Shown: positions 55,742 through 64,000 of the stretch, in pieces
Position numbering within the stretch: the first letter of the stretch is position 1
Layout of the letters: every line of letters begins with the position of its first letter
NCBI GenBank assembly: GCA_963700735.1
Contig: CAVOYR010000007.1
Coordinates: 372,001 to 436,000, forward strand
Direction of reading: 5' to 3'
From: Anderseniella sp963700735
GTDB lineage: Bacteria > Pseudomonadota > Alphaproteobacteria > Rhizobiales > Aestuariivirgaceae
DNA: 64,000 nucleotides
Notes under the pieces: generated by a model
The model's input: only the letters and a program-made list of their open reading frames with translations
The model's database searches: none
Told to the model about the DNA's origin: nothing
Program-made: the position numbers and the translations under genes

Positions 55742-55838
55742 CTTGGGCCGGCACCATAGACCACGCCTGCGATCATGGCTATCTGTTGCCGATGTCACGG
55801 TGAACGTGCCGCACTTTGCCGATTGCCGGAGCAAACCG

Positions 55839-56732
55839 ATGCCTGAACTGCCCGAAGTTGAAACCGTCTGCCGCGGTCTTGAGCCTGCACTCGCGGGCAA
55901 GCACATCGCCCGGCTGACGCTCAACCGGGCCGACCTGCGGTTCCCGTTTCCGGCCGGTCTGGCCGACGCAGTGACCGGGTTGATGGTGGAACGGGTGGAA
56001 CGGCGCGCCAAGTACATCCTCATTCACCTGGCGGGCGGGTCGATCCTGCTGGCGCACCTTGGCATGACCGGACGCTTCACCATCTGGCGGGCCGGCGGCG
56101 AGGCACAGAACCTTGGCGAGTTCTATTTTGCCGAGGAGGCCGGCCGCAAGGGTGACGGGCCGCATGACCACATGGTGGTCGACCTCGCCGATGGCACGCG
56201 CATCGTTTATGCCGACCCGCGCCGGTTCGGCTTTGTCGATCTCATCGCGCCGGGCGGGCAGGACTCCAATCGCTTCCTCGCAGGCCTTGGCGTGGAGCCA
56301 CTGGGCAACAGTTTCAACGCCACGTTCCTCGCGCAGGCCCTGTCAGGCCGGAAAACACCTCTCAAGGCTGCCTTGCTGGACCAGCGCATCATTGCAGGTC
56401 TCGGCAACATATATGTCTGCGAGGCGCTTTACCGGGCACGGCTGTCGCCACGCCGCCTGGCCGGCAGCATCGTGCGCAAGCACGGCATCAGCCCGCGCGT
56501 CGAGGCGCTGGTGGCAGCGGTCCGTTCGGTGCTGGCAGAAGCCATCCAGGCGGGCGGATCGACCTTGCGCGACTACGCTCACACGGACGGATCCTCCGGC
56601 GAGTTCCAGCAGCGATTCGACGTGTACGACCGCGAGGGCGACCCGTGCCGCACCGCGGGATGCACAAGCACGGTCGAACGTATCGTCCAGTCCGGCCGGT
56701 CCACCTTCTTCTGTCCCACTTGCCAGCGGTAA
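55839..56732 (+). CDS. mutM: Formamidopyrimidine-DNA glycosylase (MutM/Fpg)
   Basis: Removes 8-oxoguanine and formamidopyrimidines and cleaves the abasic site. The 297-residue protein begins MPELPEVETVCRGLEPAL (catalytic Pro2 and Glu3), has SILLAHLGMTGRFTI, a helix-two-turn-helix region with DQRIIAGLGNIYVCEALY, and a C-terminal zinc finger PCRTAGC-n-FFCPTCQR with CX4C spacing on the first pair, as I recall for alphaproteobacterial Fpg. It is divergent from ubiE with a 97-base gap. Confidence 0.97.
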   Translation: MPELPEVETVCRGLEPALAGKHIARLTLNRADLRFPFPAGLADAVTGLMVERVERRAKYILIHLAGGSILLAHLGMTGRFTIWRAGGEAQNLGEFYFAEEAGRKGDGPHDHMVVDLADGTRIVYADPRRFGFVDLIAPGGQDSNRFLAGLGVEPLGNSFNATFLAQALSGRKTPLKAALLDQRIIAGLGNIYVCEALYRARLSPRRLAGSIVRKHGISPRVEALVAAVRSVLAEAIQAGGSTLRDYAHTDGSSGEFQQRFDVYDREGDPCRTAGCTSTVERIVQSGRSTFFCPTCQR

Positions 56733-56805
56733 CCGGTTTGCGGTCTAGTGCGCCGGACTGTCTGGCCCAACCAGCACACCCACATTCCTGCGGAGACACC
56801 ACGCA

Positions 56806-57579
56806 ATGAGCTACAACAACATCATCGTCGAAACCCGTGATGCCGTTGGCCTGATCCGGCTCAACCGCCCGGAAGCGCTCAATGCGCTCAACTCGGCCCT
56901 GATCGACGAGCTCAACCAGGCGCTGGAGGCGTTCGAGCACAACGATGCCATCGGGTGCATCGTGCTGACCGGGTCGGAAAAGGCCTTTGCTGCCGGGGCC
57001 GACATCAAGGAAATGCAGTCCAAGTCCTACATGGACACCTACATGGGCGACTTCATCGGCAAGTGGGAGCGCATCACCACGGTCCGCAAGCCGGTGATCG
57101 CCGCCGTGGCGGGCTTTGCCCTGGGTGGCGGTTGTGAAATGGCGATGATGTGCGATTTCATCCTGGCCGCCGACACGGCGAAGTTCGGCCAGCCGGAAAT
57201 CAACCTCGGCGTCATGCCGGGTGCCGGCGGCACCCAGCGGCTGACCCGGTTCGTGGGCAAGTCGAAGGCCATGGAAATGTGCCTCACCGGCCGCATGATG
57301 GACGCAGAAGAAGCAGAACGCGCCGGTCTGGTCTCGCGCGTCGTTCCGGCTGACCAGCTCATCGACGAAGCGATCAAGGTGGCAGGCGTCATTGCGGCCA
57401 AGTCCAGGCCGATCGCCATGATGACCAAGGAGTCGGTGAACCGTTCCTACGAGACCACGCTGGCTGAAGGCGTGCGCTTCGAACGCCGCCTGTTTCATGC
57501 CATGTTCGCCACCAATGACCAGAAGGAAGGCATGTCGGCCTTTGCGGACAAGCGCAAGCCGTCATTCTCCAACTCCTGA
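56806..57579 (+). CDS. Enoyl-CoA hydratase
   Basis: Hydrates trans-2-enoyl-CoA in beta-oxidation or related pathways. The 257-residue crotonase-fold protein has the oxyanion-hole segment in SEKAFAAGADIKEMQ, VAGFALGGGCEMAMMCDFIL with the first catalytic Glu, and FGQPEINLGVMPGAGGTQRL with the second catalytic Glu. It lies between mutM and rpsT, the conserved Hyphomicrobiales position. GGAGA lies 9 bases before the ATG. Confidence 0.95.
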   Translation: MSYNNIIVETRDAVGLIRLNRPEALNALNSALIDELNQALEAFEHNDAIGCIVLTGSEKAFAAGADIKEMQSKSYMDTYMGDFIGKWERITTVRKPVIAAVAGFALGGGCEMAMMCDFILAADTAKFGQPEINLGVMPGAGGTQRLTRFVGKSKAMEMCLTGRMMDAEEAERAGLVSRVVPADQLIDEAIKVAGVIAAKSRPIAMMTKESVNRSYETTLAEGVRFERRLFHAMFATNDQKEGMSAFADKRKPSFSNS

Positions 57580-57644
57580 CATCGCAAGGCTGGCAATTGA
57601 CCGTGTTGCGGCAATTGCGACGCGGGCTGTTGCAGACGAGTTTG

Positions 57645-57673
57645 TTGACGCCACCGGCGGTTTGCGTTATGAA
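57645..57673 (+). promoter_or_regulatory. Sigma-70 promoter of rpsT
   Basis: TTGACG (57645-57650), exactly 17 bases, TATGAA (57668-57673), inside the 232-base gap between the enoyl-CoA hydratase gene and rpsT. It would leave a leader of about 130 bases. Confidence 0.6.
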
Positions 57674-57811
57674 CCCGCCAATTCAGGACATCCGCCGTTC
57701 TGTTGGCCGATCAGCTATTGCCTGATGGCCGCAATTCAGGCTGTATGACATTGGTTTTTCGTGACGGTGCCGGAAGGCTGGCATCGCACCAGTTCAGGAA
57801 AAGTAGACGAT

Positions 57812-58087
57812 ATGGCGAATACCCGCTCGGCCAAGAAATCAGTCCGCCGCAACGCCCGGCGCACCGACATCAACATGAACCGCCGCTCGCGGGTTCGTAC
57901 CTTCCTGCGCAAGGTTGAAGAAGCCATCGCAAGTGGTGACCAGGCAGCCGCAAGCGAAGCCCTCAGGGCAGCCCAGCCGGAAGTCATGCGCGGCGCCCAG
58001 AAGGGCATCCTGCACAAGAACACGGCCTCGCGGAAAGTGTCGCGGCTGGCCAAGCGCATCAAGGGTCTGACGGCTGCAACCGCCTAG
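57812..58087 (+). CDS. rpsT: 30S ribosomal protein S20
   Basis: The 91-residue basic protein binds 16S rRNA early in 30S assembly. It begins MANTRSAKKSVRRNARRTD and has NRRSRVRTFLRKVEEAI and KGILHKNTASRKVSRLAKRI. The frame is open from 57761, but the ATG at 57812 gives the family length. It has its own promoter and a strong terminator, so it is probably a single-gene unit next to dnaA, an order conserved in Hyphomicrobiales. Confidence 0.98.
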   Translation: MANTRSAKKSVRRNARRTDINMNRRSRVRTFLRKVEEAIASGDQAAASEALRAAQPEVMRGAQKGILHKNTASRKVSRLAKRIKGLTAATA

Positions 58088-58112
58088 TGCATTGACCTGC
58101 TTGACGAATCTT

Positions 58113-58137
58113 AAGGGTCGCGAGAGCGGCCCTTTTT
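58113..58137 (+). terminator. Intrinsic terminator of rpsT
   Basis: AAGGGTCGC (58113-58121) pairs with GCGGCCCTT (58126-58134), with one G-U pair, around a GAGA tetraloop, followed by TTTTT. It starts 26 bases after the rpsT stop. Confidence 0.85.
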
Positions 58138-58774
58138 GTTTTCTTTACGGAGCATGACAGACCCGTGAACATGAAGTTCGGTTAATGTTCCAATAACGCA
58201 TTTGTCACAAAACCTCTCGACATATCAGGGGCTTGTGACAGGCAACGTCTCATCTCCGCGAAGCTCAAGAAAATCGAGAGCTGATTTGCGTACCTGGTGC
58301 AAATTTTTTTCGCGGTTTTCCGCACATTTGCAAAACCTTCGGACGGCCGATTTTGCCTATGAGAGTCAACCGCTTGCGGGGGCCAAGAGGTGGCGTCGAT
58401 GGCAGTTCGCCGCGCCTTCTGACAGCGATTGAGCGCAGCCTTAGACCTTCTGCGGCTTGCATCCCCGGCAGGCCGGATTGTAGAGTTCCCTCACTGCCCG
58501 CACCAACGGCGGACGGTCACAAACAACAAGAACACGACAGTTTCAGATCAGCTCAGGCGGGGTGGTCTGACCGGGATACCCTCGGCAGTCAGTAACAGAG
58601 TTTAACGGGGTGACCAGCCGTTCCAGGCTGGTCGGCGGCGACGATTTTTGCGTCGATTGTGAAGGTGTGGCGACGGCTGGTGTCCAGTCATCGATCCCTT
58701 TCGTGCGCGCAAAATCCGCGACCCCGCGATGTGGTGGAACGATGGGGGCAAACAGAATGGCAAATGAGGGAATG
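58138..58774. other. Non-coding gap between rpsT and dnaA
   Basis: About 640 bases without a convincing gene. It includes an A/T-rich stretch around 58300-58312 (a run of seven T), the motif TTTTCCGCACA near 58315-58325 that only weakly resembles a DnaA box (TTATNCACA), and TTAA-N7-ATAA at 58182-58196, one base from the CtrA half-site pattern TTAA-N7-TTAA. I see no cluster of DnaA boxes, so this does not look like a typical oriC. The dnaA promoter and leader should lie here. Confidence 0.5.
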
Positions 58775-60280
58775 ATGGCAGTTTCAAAACGTGAGGCAGC
58801 AGACGCCGGGATCACGACGGCACGCCATGACAAGGGGACACAGGACATGGCGGATCAGGGGGGACGTGGCAAGTCACTGGGGAGCATCTGGACGCGGGTT
58901 GCGGCGCGGTTGCGCGCCGAACTGGGCGAGGATCTCTACTCCAGCTGGTTTGCCCGCATGGAGCCGGAAAGCCTCGCCGACGGGGTGCTGAATGTGTCGG
59001 TACCGACGCGCTTCCTGCGCAGCTGGATCAAGTCGCACTATGTCGACCAGCTGACCGTGTGCTGTGCGGCAGAGTATGAGGCCGTCACGCTGGTGGAAAT
59101 CCAGGTGCGCACCAGGGGCCTGCCCACCGCCGCCCAGGCGCTGGCACCGATGGCTGGCACAGATGCCGGACATGACGAGCCGGCCGAGCCGGTGGCCAAG
59201 AGCCTGCGCTCCAGCCACCCGGAGCGTGAGCGCGGCTCGCAGCTTGATCACAACCTGACATTTGAAACCTACGTGCAAGGCCAGTCTAATGCGCTGGCGC
59301 ACGCAGCCGCCATGCGGGTGGCCGAGGCTCGCCCCGGCGCGCCGGTGACGTTCAACCCGCTGTTCATCCATTCATCGGCCGGTCTCGGCAAGACCCACCT
59401 GATCAATGCCATCGCCTGGCGCATTCGCGACCTCAACCCGGACCGCAAGGTGCTCTACATTACCGCCGAGCGCTTCATGTATCACTTCATGGCAGCCCTG
59501 AAGGTGCGCGACACGCTGTCGTTCAAGGACTACTTCCAGTCCATCGACGTGCTGCTCATCGATGACCTGCAGTTCCTGCAGGGCAAGTCCATGCAGCAGG
59601 AGTTCTGCCATACCTTCAATTCGCTGGTGGACGCCAAGCGCCAGGTGGTGATTGCCGCCGACGTGCCGCCGCCGCAACTGGAAAGCATCGACCAGCGCAT
59701 GCGTTCGCGCCTTGCCGGTGGGCTGGTGGTGGACATCGAGGCACCGGACCTCGCGCTTCGCCGCAACATCCTGCAGACCAAGCTGTCGTCCATCCAGCGC
59801 AAGGACCCGAGCCTCGTCGTTGCCGAAGAAGTGCTGGAGTTTGTCGCCAATCGTATCACCGGTGGTGGCCGCGAACTGGAAGGCGCGCTCAACCGCGTCA
59901 TCGCCAGCCAGCACTTGACCCGCCAGCCGATGACGCTGGACATGGCAGCGTTCGCACTGCGCGACCTGTCGTCGAACAACGAGCTGGTGCGCATCCGCGT
60001 CGAAGATATCCTGCGGATTGTAGGCCGTCACTTCAACGTCACCCGGGCCGACCTGCTCAGCCCGCGCCGTGCCCGTGCAGTCGTGCGCCCACGCCAGATC
60101 GGCATGTACCTGGCCAAGAAACTCACCTCCCGGTCACTGCCGGAAATTGGCCGCCGCTTCGGCAACAGAGATCATAGTACCGTCCTCCACGCTGTTCGCA
60201 AGGTTGAGGAGCTCATGGCGGCGGACGAGAAGCTGGCCCGCGAAGTGACGCTGCTGTCGCGGCTGATCGAGCAGGGCTGA
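58775..60280 (+). CDS. dnaA: Chromosomal replication initiator protein DnaA
   Basis: AAA+ initiator that melts oriC. From the ATG at 58775 the protein has 501 residues; the frame is open from 58610 and the ATGs at 58757, 58772 and 58847 are alternatives (GAGGG lies 6 bases before 58775, AAGGGGA about 9 bases before 58847). Domain I is IWTRVAARLRAELGEDLYSSWFARM (as a region). The AAA+ domain has the Walker A HSSAGLGKTHLINA and Walker B in VLLIDDLQFLQGK, and the C-terminal domain IV has the DnaA signature FGNRDHSTVLHAVRKVEEL. A sizeable linker domain lies between I and the AAA+ core. Confidence 0.97.
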   Translation: MAVSKREAADAGITTARHDKGTQDMADQGGRGKSLGSIWTRVAARLRAELGEDLYSSWFARMEPESLADGVLNVSVPTRFLRSWIKSHYVDQLTVCCAAEYEAVTLVEIQVRTRGLPTAAQALAPMAGTDAGHDEPAEPVAKSLRSSHPERERGSQLDHNLTFETYVQGQSNALAHAAAMRVAEARPGAPVTFNPLFIHSSAGLGKTHLINAIAWRIRDLNPDRKVLYITAERFMYHFMAALKVRDTLSFKDYFQSIDVLLIDDLQFLQGKSMQQEFCHTFNSLVDAKRQVVIAADVPPPQLESIDQRMRSRLAGGLVVDIEAPDLALRRNILQTKLSSIQRKDPSLVVAEEVLEFVANRITGGGRELEGALNRVIASQHLTRQPMTLDMAAFALRDLSSNNELVRIRVEDILRIVGRHFNVTRADLLSPRRARAVVRPRQIGMYLAKKLTSRSLPEIGRRFGNRDHSTVLHAVRKVEELMAADEKLAREVTLLSRLIEQG

Positions 60281-60304
60281 GGCGAACCGCAAGCCGGACG
60301 CGGG

Positions 60305-60313
60305 TTTTCCACA
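60305..60313 (+). promoter_or_regulatory. Single DnaA-box-like site after dnaA
   Basis: TTTTCCACA (60305-60313) fits the relaxed DnaA-box pattern TTWTNCACA and lies in the dnaA-dnaN gap. It is alone in this stretch, so it could be a regulatory site for dnaN or chance; it is not evidence for oriC by itself. Confidence 0.35.
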
Positions 60314-60415
60314 TCCGGCTTCGGCCTGCTTGCAAGACTTGCGCAAAAGCCTTCAAACCGCTTAAGTCTCAGTCCGTTTTGCGCCGGATCGCGGCGCGGT
60401 GGATCAAACGTCAGC

Positions 60416-60435
60416 AAGGGGCTTCGCGGCCCCTT
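60416..60435 (+). terminator. Hairpin between dnaA and dnaN
   Basis: AAGGGGC (60416-60422) and GCCCCTT (60429-60435) are perfect inverted repeats with a TTCGCG loop, 33 bases before the dnaN ATG. There is no U run, so it may be a weak terminator for dnaA or part of the dnaN leader. Confidence 0.4.
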
Positions 60436-60467
60436 CCGCTTCATGCTTTCAAGGACGTCACAGGAAA

Positions 60468-61577
60468 ATGCGGGTTACCATCGAGCGCGGTACGTTTCTG
60501 AAGTCCCTCAACCACGTCCAGTCGGTGGTGGAGCGCCGCAACACCATACCGATCCTGTCGAACGTGCTGCTGCAGGCAGACGGTTCAGGCCTGAAACTGA
60601 CGGCCACCGACCTTGATATCGAGATCGTGGAAGAGACCGCTGCCGACGTGGCCCAGCATGGCTCGACGACGGTGCCGGCGCACATGCTCTACGACATCGT
60701 GCGCAAGCTGCCCGACGGTGCGCAACTGCAGTTGGAGCAGGGCCCGGATGAAGGCCGCCTTGCCGTTATTGCAGGCCGCTCGCGGTTTTCGCTGCAGGCC
60801 TTGCCGCCGCAGGATTTTCCGGACCTCGCCAGCGGTGAATCAACCCATTCCTTCACCATCTCTGCCGCCGACCTGAAGCAGATGATCGACAAGACGCGGT
60901 TTGCCATTTCCACCGAGGAAACCCGCTATTACCTGAACGGCATCTACCTGCATGCCCTCGACAACGGCCTGATGCGCGCCGTCGCCACGGATGGTCACCG
61001 GCTTGCCCGCGTGGAGCTGCCGGCACCGGCGGGTGCGGCCGGCATGCCCGGCGTCATCGTTCCGCGCAAGACGGTGCTGGAACTGGTGAAGCTGATCGAG
61101 GACGAGGACGGCGATGTGGCCGTGTCGCTGTCGGCATCGAAGATCCGTTTCGAGATGGACCGGCTGCTGCTGACCTCGAAGCTGATCGACGGCACATTCC
61201 CGGACTATGAGCGCGTCATTCCGACCGGCAACGACAAGCAGCTCGACGTGGACACGCGGCTGTTTGCACAGGCCGTTGACCGCGTGTCGACGATCTCCAG
61301 CGAGAAGGGCCGCGCGGTCAAGCTGAACATTGCCCAGGACCGGCTGACGCTGACCGTCAACAACCCGGATTCAGGTTCCGCCGAAGAAGAGATCGCGGCA
61401 AGCTATGCCGCCGATCCGATCGACGTGGGCTTCAACTCGCGCTACCTGCTCGACATTGCGGGCCAGTTCAAGGGCGACAGCATCACCTTCATGTTGTCTG
61501 ACTCGGGCTCACCCACCATATTGAGGGATGCTGCAGACGATCGCGTGCTGTACGTCCTGATGCCGATGCGAGTCTAG
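60468..61577 (+). CDS. dnaN: DNA polymerase III beta subunit (sliding clamp)
   Basis: Processivity clamp of the replicative polymerase. From the ATG at 60468 the protein has 369 residues: MRVTIERGTFLKSLNHVQSVVERRNTIPILSNVLL (as a region), LTATDLDIEIVEETAADV, FPDLASGESTHSFTISAADL, VATDGHRLARVELP, and the C-terminal MPMRV motif typical of clamps. It follows dnaA by 187 bases and precedes recF, the classic dnaA-dnaN-recF-gyrB order. Confidence 0.98.
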   Translation: MRVTIERGTFLKSLNHVQSVVERRNTIPILSNVLLQADGSGLKLTATDLDIEIVEETAADVAQHGSTTVPAHMLYDIVRKLPDGAQLQLEQGPDEGRLAVIAGRSRFSLQALPPQDFPDLASGESTHSFTISAADLKQMIDKTRFAISTEETRYYLNGIYLHALDNGLMRAVATDGHRLARVELPAPAGAAGMPGVIVPRKTVLELVKLIEDEDGDVAVSLSASKIRFEMDRLLLTSKLIDGTFPDYERVIPTGNDKQLDVDTRLFAQAVDRVSTISSEKGRAVKLNIAQDRLTLTVNNPDSGSAEEEIAASYAADPIDVGFNSRYLLDIAGQFKGDSITFMLSDSGSPTILRDAADDRVLYVLMPMRV

Positions 61578-61631
61578 GGTCAAAGGCCGTCTGACCGGCA
61601 AGGCAAACCAGCGCCGGGAGAGCCATTCGCC

Positions 61632-62825
61632 TTGGTGACAACACCAAAACTTGCACTGACCAGCCTGACGCTGAGCGCGTTCCGCAACCATGACGCCACG
61701 CGGCTTGAGCCTGCTGCAGCGCTCGTGGTGCTGGCCGGCCACAACGGGGCGGGCAAGACCAATGTGCTTGAGGCAATCTCGCTGCTGATGCCCGGCCGCG
61801 GCTTGCGCGGTGCGCCGTTCGAAGACCTCGTGCAGGCCGGAAGCCGCGAGGGCTGGGCGGTGTCGGCGGTGGTCGATGAAGGCGGCCTGCAGACGCGCCT
61901 CGGCACTGGCTGGTCGCCGCCGGCTGCAGGTAATACAGAAGAGGCCCAATCGCCGCTGGCGCGCGAGGTTCGCATTGACGGGCAGGTCCAGCGCAGTGCC
62001 GGGGCATTGGCGGGCCATGTGCGCATGTTGTGGCTGACGCCGGCCATGGACCGGCTGTTCGCCGGGCCTGCCGGAGACAGGCGGCGCTATCTCGACCGGC
62101 TGACGGCGGTGTTCGATGCCGGTCATGGCACCAGGGTCAACGCGCTGGAGCGGCTGCTGCGCGAACGCAACCGGCTGCTGGCCGATGAACGGCCTGCGGC
62201 GCGCTGGCTGGACAGTGTCGAGGCTCAATTGGCCGGTGTGGCAGTGGCCGTGGCAGCAGCCCGAAATGCGGCCATGGCGACGGTGTCGAGGTTTGTCGCC
62301 GAGGCCAGGGACGGGGCTCGCAACAGTGCGTTTCCGTGGTCCGAAGTCAGCGTGGACGGAGAACTGGAGCAGCAATTATTTGACCGTCCAGCCGTGCAGA
62401 TCGAGGACGAATATCGTACACTGCTGGCTGATTCGCGAATGGCTGACAGGGCCGCCGGCCGGACGCTTCGCGGCGCCCACAGATCGGACCTGTTGGTGGT
62501 GCACGGACCGCGCCAGATGGAGGCCCGGCTATGCTCCACCGGCGAGCAGAAGGCGCTGCTGCTGGGGCTGGTACTGGCCCAGGCCAGGGCGGTCCGCGAG
62601 ACCTTTGATGGCGCAGCGCCCCTGCTGTTGCTGGACGAGGTTGCCGCCCACCTTGACTCGGTGCGGCGAGGCGCCTTGATGGATGAATTGCGCGACCTGG
62701 GCAGCCAGGCGTGGATGACGGGAACGGACAGGCATCTGTTCGAGGCAACATCGGGGTCGATGGACATTTACCAGGTCAGCGACGGGCAGGTAAGCCACGC
62801 TGCAACGGAACAGGAAACCGCATGA
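61632..62825 (+). CDS. recF: DNA replication and repair protein RecF
   Basis: SMC-like ATPase that loads RecA onto gapped DNA through RecFOR. The 397-residue protein has the Walker A LAGHNGAGKTNVLEAISLL, the family segment RMLWLTPAMDRLFAGPAGDRRRYLDRLTA (as a region), the signature STGEQKALLLGLVLA and Walker B in PLLLLDEVAAHLDSVRR. The start appears to be TTG at 61632 or GTG at 61635, with no strong ribosome site. Its stop overlaps the gyrB ATG (ATGA). Confidence 0.96.
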   Translation: MVTTPKLALTSLTLSAFRNHDATRLEPAAALVVLAGHNGAGKTNVLEAISLLMPGRGLRGAPFEDLVQAGSREGWAVSAVVDEGGLQTRLGTGWSPPAAGNTEEAQSPLAREVRIDGQVQRSAGALAGHVRMLWLTPAMDRLFAGPAGDRRRYLDRLTAVFDAGHGTRVNALERLLRERNRLLADERPAARWLDSVEAQLAGVAVAVAAARNAAMATVSRFVAEARDGARNSAFPWSEVSVDGELEQQLFDRPAVQIEDEYRTLLADSRMADRAAGRTLRGAHRSDLLVVHGPRQMEARLCSTGEQKALLLGLVLAQARAVRETFDGAAPLLLLDEVAAHLDSVRRGALMDELRDLGSQAWMTGTDRHLFEATSGSMDIYQVSDGQVSHAATEQETA

Positions 62826-64000
62826 GCGACGACAACGGGCAACCGACGCCGGAAGAATATGGTGCCGACAGCATCAAGGTCCTGAAGGGCCTCGACGCGG
62901 TGCGCAAGCGCCCCGGCATGTACATTGGCGACACCGATGACGGGTCCGGCCTGCACCACATGATCTACGAGGTCGTGGACAACGCCATCGACGAGGCGCT
63001 GGCAGGTCATTGCGACCAGGTCGTCGTGCGGCTCAACGCGGATGGATCCTGCTCGGTGTCGGACAATGGCCGCGGCATCCCGACCGCCATCCACACCGGC
63101 GAAGGCATCTCGGCAGCCGAAGTCATCATGACCCAGCTGCATGCCGGCGGAAAGTTTGACCAGAACTCCTACAAGGTGTCTGGCGGCCTGCATGGCGTGG
63201 GCGTGTCGGTGGTCAATGCCCTGTCGAGCTGGCTCAAGCTCGACATCTGGCGCGGTGGCAAGCACTGGCAGATGAGCTTCACCCATGGCGTGGCCGATGC
63301 ACCGCTTGCCATCGTGGGCGAGCAGGGCGACCGCAAGGGCACCGAGATCACCTTCCTGCCCAGCACGGACACCTTCACCAGGGTGGAGTTCGATTTTGCC
63401 ACCATCGAACACCGGCTGCGCGAGCTGGCGTTCCTCAATTCCGGCGTGTTCATCAATGTGAGCGATAATCGCCACGTCGAGACGAAGTCCGTCGACCTGC
63501 ATTACGAGGGCGGCATCGCGGCCTTCGTGAAATATCTCGACCGGGCCAAGCAGCCCATGTTGCCGGATCCGATCTCGATCACCACCGAGCGCGACGACGT
63601 GACGGTGGAATGCGCATTGTGGTGGAACGACAGCTACCATGAGAACGTGCTGTGCTTCACCAACAACATCCCGCAGCGCGATGGCGGCACCCACCTTGCC
63701 GGCTTCCGCGGGGCACTGACCCGCATCGTCAACAACTATGCCAATGAGAGCGGCATTGCCAAGCGCGAGAAGGTATCTCTGTCTGGCGATGATGCCCGCG
63801 AGGGACTGACCTGCGTGCTGTCGGTCAAGGTGCCTGACCCGAAGTTCTCGTCGCAGACCAAGGACAAGCTGGTCTCGTCGGAAGTCCGCCCGATCGTTGA
63901 AAGCGCGGTGGGCGAAGGCCTGAGCACCTGGTTCGAGGAGCACCCGGCCGAGGCCCGTGCCATCGTCACCAAGGTGGCCGAAGCCGCCGCTGCCCGGGAA
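62822..64000 (+). CDS. gyrB: DNA gyrase subunit B (3' end outside window)
   Basis: ATPase subunit of gyrase, which introduces negative supercoils. The frame is open from the ATG at 62822 to the window end (393 codons). The GHKL ATPase domain has EVVDNAIDEALAGHCDQ, DNGRGIPTAIH, and SGGLHGVGVSVVNALS; the transducer domain has TNNIPQRDGGTHLAGFRGAL with a catalytic Lys in SSQTKDKLVSSEV. The topoisomerase/TOPRIM half lies beyond the window. It overlaps recF by 4 bases. Confidence 0.98.
   Translation, partial: MSDDNGQPTPEEYGADSIKVLKGLDAVRKRPGMYIGDTDDGSGLHHMIYEVVDNAIDEALAGHCDQVVVRLNADGSCSVSDNGRGIPTAIHTGEGISAAEVIMTQLHAGGKFDQNSYKVSGGLHGVGVSVVNALSSWLKLDIWRGGKHWQMSFTHGVADAPLAIVGEQGDRKGTEITFLPSTDTFTRVEFDFATIEHRLRELAFLNSGVFINVSDNRHVETKSVDLHYEGGIAAFVKYLDRAKQPMLPDPISITTERDDVTVECALWWNDSYHENVLCFTNNIPQRDGGTHLAGFRGALTRIVNNYANESGIAKREKVSLSGDDAREGLTCVLSVKVPDPKFSSQTKDKLVSSEVRPIVESAVGEGLSTWFEEHPAEARAIVTKVAEAAAARE

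Noticed and set aside
54965..56023. UbiE start at 56023 (352 residues)
   Set aside because: The upstream part overlaps mutM on the other strand and lacks methyltransferase features; the ATG at 55741 gives normal length.
58138..58774. oriC in the rpsT-dnaA gap
   Set aside because: Only an A/T-rich run and weak DnaA-box-like sequences are visible, not a cluster; whole-genome GC skew would be needed to claim an origin.

Overview
The window is about 64 kb of a GC-rich bacterial chromosome that looks alphaproteobacterial, most likely order Hyphomicrobiales (Rhizobiales). The evidence is gene content and order: dnaJ-dnaK / grpE-hrcA / rph-rdgB-hemW; mutS-glnD-murJ-trpS; miaB-phoH-ybeY-corC-lnt-XRE-metK-trmB-rimP-nusA-ylxR-infB-rbfA-truB-rpsO-pnp; irr next to fabA-fabB-fabI; and moeB-dut-coaBC-ubiB-ubiE-mutM-ech-rpsT-dnaA, followed by dnaN-recF-gyrB. 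Nearly all of it is core housekeeping. I see no prophage, transposase, CRISPR array, toxin-antitoxin pair, tRNA or rRNA.

Layout. 1-6.4 kb: tail of an SRPBCC protein, a DUF1330 protein and the heat-shock genes (dnaJ, dnaK, grpE, hrcA, all minus strand) with alkB between them; dnaK has a good alphaproteobacterial RpoH-type promoter. 6.5-14.7 kb: RNase PH, a VOC protein, the nucleotide-pool cleaner RdgB, HemW, a LpoA-like lipoprotein, RsmI, a YraN protein, glutathione synthetase and a ComM/YifB ATPase. 14.8-25.3 kb: a hybrid histidine kinase, then mutS, glnD, murJ and trpS. 25.3-33.3 kb: an Nfu Fe-S protein behind a palindromic operator candidate, a single-ORF TsaB-RimI fusion, miaB, phoH, ybeY, corC, lnt and an XRE regulator. 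33.5-45.4 kb: metK, trmB and the large translation/RNA-metabolism operon rimP to pnp. 45.4-50.8 kb: a 97-bp partial duplication with a nested palindrome, a 2-hydroxyacid dehydrogenase, an SH3 protein, irr, and fabA-fabB-fabI. 50.8-57.6 kb: moeB-like, dut, coaBC, ubiB, ubiE, mutM and an enoyl-CoA hydratase. 57.6-64 kb: rpsT, a roughly 0.7 kb non-coding gap, then dnaA, dnaN, recF and the start of gyrB.

The most important caution concerns 34.2-44.5 kb. Six essential or near-essential genes there (metK, trmB, rimP, nusA, infB, pnp) are broken by about 14 single-base indels, nearly all insertions, densest at 34.2-36.2 kb. Each gene becomes full length when the indels are reversed. This looks like local sequence or assembly error, not gene decay, and those genes are annotated as one locus each. 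All other genes in the window read through cleanly.

I did not find a convincing new biological system. The points most worth following up are the nfuA operator candidate, the metK palindrome, the TsaB-RimI fusion, the gene-tail duplication built around a REP-like palindrome, and an intrinsic terminator lying inside the rimP-nusA leader.
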